Origin: Xanthomarina sp035306705
GTDB lineage: Bacteria > Bacteroidota > Bacteroidia > Flavobacteriales > Flavobacteriaceae
Assembly: GCF_035306705.1 (NCBI RefSeq)
Contig: NZ_DATGNO010000080.1
Location: 30,337 to 94,336, forward strand
Direction of reading: 5' to 3'
Length of the DNA stretch: 64,000 nt
This document shows, one piece after another, positions 34,342 to 43,057 of this stretch. The notes below the pieces were generated by a model that was given only the letters and a program-made list of their open reading frames with translations, did not search any database and was not told the DNA's origin. The first letter of the stretch is position 1, and the number at the start of each line of letters is the position of its first letter. The position numbers and the translations under genes were made by a program.

Positions 34342-35007
34342 ATGACTAAGCAAGAAAAGGTAGAATTCGTTATAAAAACGTTAAATGAAATTTACCCAAC
34401 CATTCCTGTAGCGTTAGACCATAAAGATCCTTATACTTTACTAATTGCTGTATTATTGTCTGCACAATGTACAGATGTTCGCGTAAATCAGATTACTCCA
34501 TTATTATTTGCAAAGGCAGATAATCCGTACGATATGATAAAGCTTTCTGTTGAAGAAATCAGGGATATTATTAGACCTGTGGGCTTATCGCCAATGAAAA
34601 GCAAAGGCATTTATGGCCTGTCGCATATATTAATAGATAAACATGATGGGCAAGTACCAAAAACATATGAAGAACTAGAAGAATTACCAGCTGTAGGACA
34701 TAAAACAGCTGCTGTGGTTTTATCTCAAGCTTTTGGAATTCCAGCATTTCCAGTAGATACACATATACATAGATTGATGTATCGATGGGGATTTACCAAT
34801 GGGAAAAATGTGGTTCAAACAGAAAAAGATGCGAAACGCCTGTTTCCAGAAGAAATTTGGAACGATTTACATCTACAAATTATTTGGTATGGACGTCAAT
34901 ATTCTCCCGCAAGAGGTTGGGATTTGAATAAAGACATTATTACAAAAACTATTGGAAGAAAAAGTGTTTTAAAAGCACATCCTCAATATATAGACGACAA
35001 AATATAG
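34342..35007 (+). CDS. nth: endonuclease III lacking the [4Fe-4S] cysteines
   Basis: A 221-residue DNA glycosylase/AP lyase that removes oxidised pyrimidines. The helix-hairpin-helix LPAVGHKTAAVVL contains the catalytic Lys121, and Asp139 lies in PVDTHIHR, matching Lys120 and Asp138 of E. coli Nth. The C-terminus, however, reads YGRQYSPARGWDLNKDIITK and has no cysteine, so the C-X6-C-X2-C-X5-C cluster site is absent. The only cysteine is in SAQCTDVR. The fold must be held without the cluster. It ends at a terminator. Confidence 0.93.
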   Translation: MTKQEKVEFVIKTLNEIYPTIPVALDHKDPYTLLIAVLLSAQCTDVRVNQITPLLFAKADNPYDMIKLSVEEIRDIIRPVGLSPMKSKGIYGLSHILIDKHDGQVPKTYEELEELPAVGHKTAAVVLSQAFGIPAFPVDTHIHRLMYRWGFTNGKNVVQTEKDAKRLFPEEIWNDLHLQIIWYGRQYSPARGWDLNKDIITKTIGRKSVLKAHPQYIDDKI

Positions 35008-35072
35008 AATTTTAGCTATCTGGGATTTAATCCTTCAAACTTCATGCATATTGATAAAAAGAAACTAAAGCA

Positions 35073-35103
35073 AAAAAGTCCTAACGACTAATTAGGACTT
35101 TTT
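35073..35103. terminator. terminator after nth
   Basis: AAAAAGTCCTAA (35073-35084) pairs with TTAGGACTTTTT (35092-35103), loop of 7. It is symmetric and also serves the 48-codon minus-strand gene. Confidence 0.9.
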
Positions 35104-35109
35104 CAAAGT

Positions 35110-35256
35110 TTAGTTGAGAAGCGCTTCAAACTTCATCTTATTACAATTTATAACACTTAAAGCCTTCGAATAATCAAGAAGAAACTGTATGGTCTCTTCT
35201 TTTGGGTTTAAATCAAGCTGCCTTTGGGGATTTTTTTCAGAGTAAAGTTTTGCCAT
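35110..35256 (-). CDS. 48-residue conserved small protein downstream of the sigma factor
   Basis: An ATG-to-TAA frame of 48 codons: starts MAKLYSEKNPQRQLDL, then PKEETIQFLLDYSKALSVI and ends KFEALLN. The segment ETIxFLLxYSKAL matches short proteins I recall from many flavobacterial genomes beside an ECF sigma factor. It should form one or two helices and has no signal peptide. It follows the sigma gene by 62 bases on the same strand and ends beside the shared terminator. It could be a regulator of that sigma factor, but this is inference. Confidence 0.75.
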   Translation of the reverse strand: MAKLYSEKNPQRQLDLNPKEETIQFLLDYSKALSVINCNKMKFEALLN

Positions 35257-35318
35257 TTAGTTTTATTTTTTAATGGGTTTATTTACAATCTAAAACGCAA
35301 CAGTCTGATTATTATTGT

Positions 35319-35903
35319 TTAATTGGTTAAAATAATATTATGTTTATCAATAATTTTTCTCATATTAATTAAAGCGTAACGCATTCTACCTAATGCTGTA
35401 TTGATACTAACACCTGTTTTATCGGAAATTTCCTTAAAACTCATGTCGTTGTACATACGCATCATCAATACTTCTTTTTGATCGGCTGGAAGTTCTTCAA
35501 TAAGTTTTCTAACATCAGCTTCAACTTGCATTTTAATTATGCTTCGTTCAGCATCTAAAGTTGTATCGCACAAGACCGAAAAAATATTAAAATCTCCCGA
35601 ATTGCTAAATTTAGGCATGCGATTATTTCGCCTAAAATGATCGATTACCAAATTATGGGAAATACGCATCACCCAGGGCAAGAATTTACCTTCCTCGTTA
35701 TACTTTCCTCTTTTTAAGGTTTTAATTACCTTAATAAATGTGTCTTGAAAAATATCTTCAGCCATATCCTTATCCAAAACCTTGGAATAAATAAAACTAA
35801 AAACGCGTTGTTTGTGTCTCTTAATTAAAACCTCTAAAGCAGGTTCATCACCTTTAATGTAGTTACTGACTAGCGTAGCATCTGTGACAAGTTCGTTTTG
35901 CAT
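35319..35903 (-). CDS. ECF-type RNA polymerase sigma factor
   Basis: A 194-residue sigma-70 family ECF protein. Region 2 (LVSNYIKGDEPALEVLIKRH to VMRISHNLVIDHFRR, with the -10 recognition helix) covers about 10-95, and region 4 (ELPADQKEVLMMRMYNDMSF, KEISDKTGVSINTALGRMRY) about 130-185. ATG 35903 is preferred over a GTG six codons upstream. There is no anti-sigma (FecR-like) gene next to it; instead the 48-codon gene follows. This type is common and constitutive in Flavobacteriia. Confidence 0.92.
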   Translation of the reverse strand: MQNELVTDATLVSNYIKGDEPALEVLIKRHKQRVFSFIYSKVLDKDMAEDIFQDTFIKVIKTLKRGKYNEEGKFLPWVMRISHNLVIDHFRRNNRMPKFSNSGDFNIFSVLCDTTLDAERSIIKMQVEADVRKLIEELPADQKEVLMMRMYNDMSFKEISDKTGVSINTALGRMRYALINMRKIIDKHNIILTN

Positions 35904-36107
35904 AATTATTACTTTGAACACAAAGTTTCCTTTATGTTTGGGGTTAAATCTATTTTAAAGTAATTTTATGCTATAGGCTAGACGAGTGATTTTAAGATTA
36001 GTAAGTCCCAAATATAACAACATTCTTTGTTATTCTACAAATTAATTGAAATTATTTGAAAAAAAATATTCGATAAGATTCTATTTTCTTGGTTGATTTA
36101 CTTATAG

Positions 36108-36115
36108 TATCTTTG
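36108..36115 (+). promoter_or_regulatory. uvrA -7 box
   Basis: TATCTTTG, 23 bases before the uvrA ATG, with a TTG 16 bases upstream as a weak -33 box. No LexA-like operator was recognised. Confidence 0.5.
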
Positions 36116-36138
36116 CAAAATTAGCGCCTATACAACTT

Positions 36139-38922
36139 ATGACTCCTAACATTTCTCAAGTAAACCCGAAAGAAAATATCATTATTAAAGGTGCTAGTTT
36201 GCACAATTTAAAGCATATCGATGTTGTAATTCCAAGAAATAAATTGGTTGTTATTACTGGTTTGTCTGGCTCTGGGAAATCTAGTTTGGCTTTTGATACA
36301 TTGTATGCCGAAGGACAACGCCGATATGTGGAAAGCCTGTCCAGTTATGCCAGACAATTTTTAGGAAGACTTAACAAACCTAAAGTTGATTACATAAAAG
36401 GCATTGCTCCTGCTATTGCCATAGAACAAAAAGTAAATTCTACCAATCCTCGTTCTACAGTAGGTACTTCAACAGAAATTTACGATTATTTCAAATTACT
36501 GTTTGCCAGAATTGGAAAAACCTATTCTCCAAAATCCGGAAAGGAAGTTAAGAAAGATACGGTTTCAGATGTTTTAAACTATATTAAAACTTTTGATGAA
36601 GGTGAAAAACTCCTGCTCCTCGCTCCTATTTATTTAGAAAAAGGACGCACCATGGAAGACAAGCTAAAAGTGCTTCAACAGCAAGGTTATGCTAGAATTA
36701 AAGTGGATAAAGAAGTTTTAAGAATTGAGGAAGCAAAAGATGTTTCTGAAAATGATTCCATATTTTTAGTAGTCGATAGAATTATCACCAAAAACGAAGA
36801 AGATTTTTACAACCGTTTGGCAGATGCAATCCAAACTGCATTTTTTGAAGGAAAAGGAGAATGTTATATAGAAACATTAAAAGATAGCAAACAACGATTT
36901 TTTAGCAATAAGTTCGAATTGGATGGCATAGATTTTTTGGAACCCAATGTGCATTTATTCAGTTTTAACAATCCCTATGGTGCTTGTCCTAAATGTGAAG
37001 GTTATGGAGATATTGTAGGTATAGACGAAGATTTAGTAATTCCAAATACAGCTTTATCTGTTTTTGAAAATGCTATTTTCGCTTGGCGTGGAGAAAGCAT
37101 GAGTTGGTATCGCGATCAATTGGTGAACAATTCCCATAAATTCGATTTTCCCATCCATAAACCCTTTTTTCAGTTAAGCGAAGAGCAGAAACAACTTATT
37201 TGGGATGGTAATAAATATTTTGAAGGCTTAAATTCATTTTTTGCCGAGTTGGAATCCAAAGCTTATAAAATCCAAAATCGTGTGATGCTTTCTCGTTACA
37301 GAGGAAAGACCAAATGTAAAGCTTGTAAAGGAAAGCGTTTAAGACCAGAAGCAGATTATATTAAAATTGGAGGTGCCACTATTACCGATTTAGTAGATCT
37401 GCCATTAAACAAACTAATGGCCTTCTTTAAACAGTTGGAATTAAACGACTACGATTTAACAATTGCCAAACGCTTGCTTAAGGAAATCAATAACCGTTTG
37501 ATGTTTTTGGACAACGTGGGTTTAAACTATTTAACTTTAAATAGGAAATCGAATACACTTTCTGGAGGAGAAAGTCAACGAATAAATTTAGCAACATCTC
37601 TAGGAAGTAGTTTGGTTGGTTCGATGTATATTCTTGACGAACCTAGTATTGGTCTGCATCCAAAAGATACCGAAAAATTGATTGGTGTTTTAAAATCACT
37701 TAGAGATATAGGAAACACGGTTATCGTGGTGGAGCATGATGAAGACATTATGAAAGAAGCCGACGAGATTATCGATATTGGTCCAGAAGCTGGAACTCTT
37801 GGAGGAGAAGTAGTTGCAACCGGAACATATAAAGATATTTTAGCTTCCAACTCATTAACAGCTCAATATTTAAATGGCACATTAGAAATTAAAGTTCCTA
37901 AAAAAAGAAGAACTTCTAAGTATCATGTAGATATTCTTGGTGCTAGGGAAAACAATTTAAAGAACATAGATGTTAGCATTCCACTTGGAGTGTTGACAGT
38001 TATTACAGGAGTTTCGGGAAGTGGAAAAAGCACCTTGGTAAAGAAAATATTGTATCCAGCACTTCAAAAAATATTAACCGATTTTGGCGATAAACCTGGG
38101 CAATTTTCAGAGCTAAAAGGAAACTTTAGTAATGTGAAACAGATTGAGTTTGTAGATCAAAATCCTATTGGCCGTTCTTCTCGCTCAAATCCAGTAACTT
38201 ATATCAAGGCATACGACGATATTCGTGCCTTATATGCCAATCAGAAATTAAGTAAGATTAGAAATTATCAGCCAAAACATTTCTCCTTTAATGTGGATGG
38301 TGGACGTTGCGAAACCTGTAAAGGTGAAGGTGAAGTTACTATCGAGATGCAATTTATGGCAGATGTGCACTTAACTTGCGAAACCTGTAATGGCAAACGT
38401 TTTAAAAAGGAAGTTTTGGAAGTTACTTTTAACGACAAAAGTATCGACGATGTTTTAAATATGACCATTGATGATGCCATTACCTTTTTTGAAACACACG
38501 ACCAAGGTAAAATTCAAGGTAAACTACAACCTTTACAAGATGTTGGTCTAGGTTACGTAACTTTAGGCCAAAGCTCTTCTACCCTTTCTGGCGGTGAAGC
38601 ACAACGTATAAAATTGGCGTCGTTTTTAGGAAAAGGAAGTAAAAGTGACAATACCTTGTTTATTTTCGATGAACCAACTACAGGATTGCACTTTCATGAC
38701 ATACAAAAGCTTCTAAAATCGTTTAATGCCCTAATTGAAAAAGGACACTCCATTTTGGTGGTAGAACACAATCTAGAATTGATTAAATGTGCCGATCATA
38801 TTATCGATTTAGGTCCAGAAGGTGGTGAATATGGTGGTTATTTAGTCGCTTCTGGAACACCTGAGGAAATTGTTGCCAATAGCAAATCCATTACTGGTAA
38901 ATATTTAAAGGAAAAACTTTAA
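36139..38922 (+). CDS. uvrA: excinuclease ABC subunit A
   Basis: A 927-residue damage sensor of nucleotide excision repair. Two ABC ATPase modules are present: Walker A GLSGSGKSSLAFDT near residue 41 and GVSGSGKSTL near 624; signatures TLSGGESQRI and TLSGGEAQRI. The zinc modules are visible as CPKCEGYG, CKACKGKRLRPE and the CETCKGEGEV/CETCNGKRF pair. Length is typical of Bacteroidota UvrA. It overlaps the convergent DUF3667 stop by 4 bases. Confidence 0.97.
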   Translation: MTPNISQVNPKENIIIKGASLHNLKHIDVVIPRNKLVVITGLSGSGKSSLAFDTLYAEGQRRYVESLSSYARQFLGRLNKPKVDYIKGIAPAIAIEQKVNSTNPRSTVGTSTEIYDYFKLLFARIGKTYSPKSGKEVKKDTVSDVLNYIKTFDEGEKLLLLAPIYLEKGRTMEDKLKVLQQQGYARIKVDKEVLRIEEAKDVSENDSIFLVVDRIITKNEEDFYNRLADAIQTAFFEGKGECYIETLKDSKQRFFSNKFELDGIDFLEPNVHLFSFNNPYGACPKCEGYGDIVGIDEDLVIPNTALSVFENAIFAWRGESMSWYRDQLVNNSHKFDFPIHKPFFQLSEEQKQLIWDGNKYFEGLNSFFAELESKAYKIQNRVMLSRYRGKTKCKACKGKRLRPEADYIKIGGATITDLVDLPLNKLMAFFKQLELNDYDLTIAKRLLKEINNRLMFLDNVGLNYLTLNRKSNTLSGGESQRINLATSLGSSLVGSMYILDEPSIGLHPKDTEKLIGVLKSLRDIGNTVIVVEHDEDIMKEADEIIDIGPEAGTLGGEVVATGTYKDILASNSLTAQYLNGTLEIKVPKKRRTSKYHVDILGARENNLKNIDVSIPLGVLTVITGVSGSGKSTLVKKILYPALQKILTDFGDKPGQFSELKGNFSNVKQIEFVDQNPIGRSSRSNPVTYIKAYDDIRALYANQKLSKIRNYQPKHFSFNVDGGRCETCKGEGEVTIEMQFMADVHLTCETCNGKRFKKEVLEVTFNDKSIDDVLNMTIDDAITFFETHDQGKIQGKLQPLQDVGLGYVTLGQSSSTLSGGEAQRIKLASFLGKGSKSDNTLFIFDEPTTGLHFHDIQKLLKSFNALIEKGHSILVVEHNLELIKCADHIIDLGPEGGEYGGYLVASGTPEEIVANSKSITGKYLKEKL

Positions 38923-39986
38923 TAAAACATAAAAGCAAAGAAGCCCACAAATGCAGCCACCATTAGTACTATTGGAAAAAACATGAACGTTGTTATACTG
39001 CCTTTTAAAAAACTCTTAAACCAACTTTGTTGATAAAAACATTTTAAAGCAATAATTAGATAGAAAAATATAGATAAAACGATTAGAGCATCTATCCAAT
39101 CTGGAATATCTATTATAAAATTTATTCCAACAAGAAAACTAAACACCGTAAATATAAAGGCAAAAAAGTAAAAGCTAAACACCAAATGATGCGCATAACG
39201 TCCACTTTTTCTGTAAACTAGTTTTAATAATAAAGCAAATAACGGCAAGACAAAAAACATGGCAATAGGAACAGTATCATAAAAGGTCTGTAAAATACTT
39301 CCTCCTTGTTTAGATTTAAGAAACTTTAATCCTTGCGCATATAAGCGCCTTTTAAATGCGCTATCATCATCTTTTAATCCCATGGACCTATAAATTTCTT
39401 TATCTGGAGCATTTATTTTTATTAAAGAATCTGTTTCTACAGATGTTAGACTAACGTTGTTCTTTTTAGGATTGAAATTTTCACTTTCTACCAAAGAGTC
39501 AATTTCCTTAGCTGACATTCCTGTATAAATAGAGGTTTTTTTAAGGGTTTCTCGAGCTTCTTCTCTATCTATAGAGTCTTTAATTCTATTTGCTTGAATT
39601 TCTACAAATGAAAGATTATCATTTTTCTCATTTTTCTGAAAAGCAGTAGCAAGACCTTCATCAATTTCCTTTGCTTGTTTATTGGCATTAAATGAAAATA
39701 AAAAGAAAAACACAATTGCTATAAACAAATACATTTGAGCTGGATGCAAATAAAGCAAGCGTTTGCCCTCAACAAATTTTCTAGCTATATAACCTGGTTT
39801 AAATAATAAAGGAAGAAAACTCTTGAAAAAACGCGCATCAACAGAAAAATAATTGCTAAGGGTGTTAGAGAATAACACACGAAGCGTTAATTCGTCCTTT
39901 GACTTTTGACCGCAATGAGGACAAAAAGAAAAGTCGCTTTTAAATGCTTTTTCACAATTTTTACAAGTGGTTTGCTTGGTTGGCAT
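38919..39986 (-). CDS. DUF3667 zinc-ribbon membrane protein
   Basis: A 355-residue protein beginning with a zinc ribbon (CKNCEKAFKSDFSFCPHCGQ) followed by DUF3667 (LFSNTLSNYFSVDARFFKSF, KPGYIARKFVEGKRLLYLHP) and a first membrane helix (MYLFIAIVFFFLFSF). A charged 130-residue linker separates it from a block of three or four C-terminal helices. Function unknown. ATG 39986 is chosen; a TTG two codons earlier is also in frame. Confidence 0.86.
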   Translation of the reverse strand: MPTKQTTCKNCEKAFKSDFSFCPHCGQKSKDELTLRVLFSNTLSNYFSVDARFFKSFLPLLFKPGYIARKFVEGKRLLYLHPAQMYLFIAIVFFFLFSFNANKQAKEIDEGLATAFQKNEKNDNLSFVEIQANRIKDSIDREEARETLKKTSIYTGMSAKEIDSLVESENFNPKKNNVSLTSVETDSLIKINAPDKEIYRSMGLKDDDSAFKRRLYAQGLKFLKSKQGGSILQTFYDTVPIAMFFVLPLFALLLKLVYRKSGRYAHHLVFSFYFFAFIFTVFSFLVGINFIIDIPDWIDALIVLSIFFYLIIALKCFYQQSWFKSFLKGSITTFMFFPIVLMVAAFVGFFAFMFY

Positions 39987-40284
39987 ATTCAATAATTGAT
40001 CTTATAAATGTATGAAAAAAGACTCTTATGAATACAAATAACTATTAAGATTCTTCTAATCCTTTCAAAAAAAACCACACATAAAATACTGGTGAAGTGA
40101 TTTATTTTATACTGAAAAACAATAGGACCAAAACCTTAAACCTCTTGCATTTGATAAATGACCATAATCTTTATTTTTATATGCATCTTGTTTTCAATTA
40201 GTTAAGCCGTCTGTTTTATTTAAAAACATTTTTGGCATGTTGTTTGTTTTATACTAGACAAGTTTCATTTTAAATCTAACAATT
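39987..40284. other. intergenic stretch between divergent genes
   Basis: About 298 bases between the starts of the DUF3667 and repeat-protein genes. It must hold both promoters, but I see no exact TAnnTTTG box; TTTG copies near 40212 and 40238 are the nearest signal. Confidence 0.35.
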
Positions 40285-41442
40285 ATGAAAAAATTTATGC
40301 TTTTAATAGCAGCTTTGGTCCTGGGAGGATTAACTGTTAGTGCAACAACTACCAACAAACCAAGTCATATTGACAATACAACAGCTTTGAGAGGTTATGG
40401 TAATTCTTTCATATTTGTTGAAAATGGCATCGAGTTTTCGATATTTCCAGACGGACAGTTCGATTTTTATATGCCAAACTATGGACCAAATGTTAATGTG
40501 TATGGACCTGGAATAAGCATCAGTTTTAATTCTGGATACAATTACAATCCATTTTTACAATACGATGAGTATGGAGCCATTATCCAAGTGGAACATGTAC
40601 CAGTTTACTACGATTTTTACGGTCGTGTAAGCCAAATTGGAAATGTGTTTGTAAACTATAATGGTTTTGGACATGTATCTAGAATTGGAGGCCTTTATAT
40701 TCATTATAACTCTTACAGACAGTATACATATTACACTGGATATATCAATGCCTTCAATCCGTATTATATTTACAGACCTTGGCATGGGTACTATACAGTT
40801 CCGGCTTATACCCACTGTGTCGTTTACCATAAACCATATAGACAATATTATACACCTGTAAGATATAATTACAATAAACCGTATACTAACAATTACAGAC
40901 GTACTACTGCTGTTGCAAGCAGGCGTGGAACTACAGTTACTAGACAAAGTGATTTAGCTACTAGACCAACTCAGGCAAACAATACGCCAAGACGTGATGT
41001 TGGAACTGCAAATCCAAGATCGAGCAATCAAGTTGCTACTCAGCCTAGAAGCACGAACAATACTGTAAGACCTAGCGAAAATTCTCAGGTTAACACACCT
41101 AGATCTAATAATCAGGTAGCCGTAAAACCTAGAGAAGCAACAAATACGGTAAGACCTCGTGGAGAATCACAAGTTAATTCACCTAGATCTAATAATCAGG
41201 TGACAACAAAACCTAGAACTGAAACAAATACTGTAAAGCCAAGAAAGAGTTCAGTGGAAAATTCGCCTAGAGCAAACAGCCCAATGGTTTCACAACCTAG
41301 AACACAAACTAGAGGGAATTCAACAAAACCTGTAGTAAAGAATAATGTACCTGATGGAAAACCAAAACAATCAAATAGTCGTACATATAATAAAGAGAAT
41401 ACTAACAGTCCAGTAGCTTCAAATACTAGAGGCAGAAGATAG
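40285..41442 (+). CDS. secreted Tyr-rich protein with C-terminal 28-residue repeats
   Basis: A 385-residue protein with signal peptide MKKFMLLIAALVLGGLTVSA. The middle (about 40-210) is rich in Tyr, Asn and Gly and looks like short beta strands (VPVYYDFYGRVSQIGNVFVNY). From about residue 244 the tail is basic, Asn/Thr/Pro rich and disordered, with three near-perfect tandem 28-residue units beginning PRS(S/N)NQV and a fading fourth. Similar flavobacterial proteins exist, without known function. The tail is strongly cationic and could bind nucleic acid or anionic glycans; this is speculation. Confidence 0.8.
   Translation: MKKFMLLIAALVLGGLTVSATTTNKPSHIDNTTALRGYGNSFIFVENGIEFSIFPDGQFDFYMPNYGPNVNVYGPGISISFNSGYNYNPFLQYDEYGAIIQVEHVPVYYDFYGRVSQIGNVFVNYNGFGHVSRIGGLYIHYNSYRQYTYYTGYINAFNPYYIYRPWHGYYTVPAYTHCVVYHKPYRQYYTPVRYNYNKPYTNNYRRTTAVASRRGTTVTRQSDLATRPTQANNTPRRDVGTANPRSSNQVATQPRSTNNTVRPSENSQVNTPRSNNQVAVKPREATNTVRPRGESQVNSPRSNNQVTTKPRTETNTVKPRKSSVENSPRANSPMVSQPRTQTRGNSTKPVVKNNVPDGKPKQSNSRTYNKENTNSPVASNTRGRR
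41014..41349 (+). repeat. 84-bp tandem repeat inside the secreted protein gene
   Basis: Units at 41014-41097, 41098-41181 and 41182-41265 each encode 28 residues starting PRS and containing NTV(R/K)P; 41266-41349 is a diverged fourth unit (PRANSPMVSQPRT). Confidence 0.85.
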
Positions 41443-41587
41443 TTAGTTTTTGGTTGGTTAAGTTGGAAAGTCCTGCAAGTAGTTTGCCTCAAAGCAACAT
41501 TGTGGGATTTTCCTATTTTATACCATTACTATTTTTGTTTGAATTAAAAAACCTACAAAAAACAAACTAATAGTTATAAAATAACAT

Positions 41588-43057
41588 TTAAGAACCTCTC
41601 TTTCCTATTCTGAAAATTCTATTCAACAAAACAGAAATATCATCAGATAAATTAAATCCATAAACCAATGAGCCATAGCTTATAGAAATAAGCGTGCTTT
41701 TGAAAGTGATATTAATAATAGGATGAAACGGGAAATCCCAGAAATAAAAAACACCTAAACTTACTAAAAGAAGTAAAATAACCTTTACCGTATTAGCTGA
41801 AAATGGCAGCATATTAAACTTATAGTATACAAAGACTATTTTTGAAATATTGTAAATTAGAATGGCTATAAAAGTGGCAAATGCAGCGCCATTTATTCCA
41901 TACAAAGGAATAAAAACCATGTTTAAAACAACGGTTAAAACGGCTAGGAAAACTCCTAGAATTAGCACCATTCTGTAATAATCGCTATTAAAAAGAATCG
42001 CATTATTATTACCAAGCAAACTATCCAACAATTTGGTAAGGCCTATAATGAAAACCACGATTAAACCATCAACATAATTTTCGTTGATTAGTTTGTAAAG
42101 TTCATTAATATTTAAAATAATAATTAAAAATATAAACCCGCTAATAATGAATAAGGTCAACGAACTTTTTTGATAAAGAATCTTTAAATCCACTTTATTT
42201 TTTTCGTTTAAAAGTTTTGCTGTCAACGGATTTACAATTTGATACATAGATCGATAAGGCACACCAATTACGGTAGCAATGTAAATAGCAACTCCATAAT
42301 AAGCTACGTTTTCAATGGCTTCGTAGCGATTAATCATGAATTTATCAATTTCTAAAATCACGTTTGCTACAGAACCTGCTATAATTATTAAGCTCGTGTA
42401 TTTTAAAATAGATATCAGATTAGGGATTCTTTCAAATTTCAATTTTGGAAAACGGAGACTAAACGCATACAACTTCATAATAACCATTCGCAAGGCGTAA
42501 ACACCAACAATACTATAAATAAACTCGTCCACAGTTAAATAGCCTGCGTATAAAACAAGAAGTAAAACTGTTGTAAATAATCTATGAAATACCTCTTTCA
42601 TAAAATTGCCAAAAACAGTTTGCATTTGTACTTTAGACCACGCATAAAAGACTTCAAAATAGGCAAAGGTTATGGCTGCGAAGTAAATTAACCAAACATA
42701 ATCGACCACAATCAAATTATCTCCTGCCAACCAAGTGCTAATAAATGAAAAAGCGAAATACCCAATCAGTCCAAAAGGAATAATTATCAGTAAAGGCAAA
42801 AACAACATTAAGGTTAAAAAGCTATTCTGAGATTGTTTGGTTTTAAACGAAGAATAAAATTTCACAATGGTATTATGAACACCAAAAGCCATAAGTGGCA
42901 TCATAATATTAGCTGTGGAAAGCAGATAACTTACCAATCCAAAATACTCGTCACTTAAAAATGAAGTATATAAAAACAGGACATTAATGGCTCCAATTCC
43001 AAAACCTAAATAGGTAATAAGTGTGTTTTTTATAGACTGATTTAGTACGACTCCCAT
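41588..43057 (-). CDS. polysaccharide flippase, Wzx/MATE-like
   Basis: A 489-residue integral membrane protein with 12-14 hydrophobic helices and the start SIKNTLITYLGFGIGAINVLFLY typical of oligosaccharide flippases (MOP superfamily). It should move lipid-linked glycans across the inner membrane. Its ATG overlaps the stop of the glycosyltransferase gene by 16 bases, so it is part of the YfhO-glycosyltransferase operon. Confidence 0.9.
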   Translation of the reverse strand: MGVVLNQSIKNTLITYLGFGIGAINVLFLYTSFLSDEYFGLVSYLLSTANIMMPLMAFGVHNTIVKFYSSFKTKQSQNSFLTLMLFLPLLIIIPFGLIGYFAFSFISTWLAGDNLIVVDYVWLIYFAAITFAYFEVFYAWSKVQMQTVFGNFMKEVFHRLFTTVLLLVLYAGYLTVDEFIYSIVGVYALRMVIMKLYAFSLRFPKLKFERIPNLISILKYTSLIIIAGSVANVILEIDKFMINRYEAIENVAYYGVAIYIATVIGVPYRSMYQIVNPLTAKLLNEKNKVDLKILYQKSSLTLFIISGFIFLIIILNINELYKLINENYVDGLIVVFIIGLTKLLDSLLGNNNAILFNSDYYRMVLILGVFLAVLTVVLNMVFIPLYGINGAAFATFIAILIYNISKIVFVYYKFNMLPFSANTVKVILLLLVSLGVFYFWDFPFHPIINITFKSTLISISYGSLVYGFNLSDDISVLLNRIFRIGKRGS

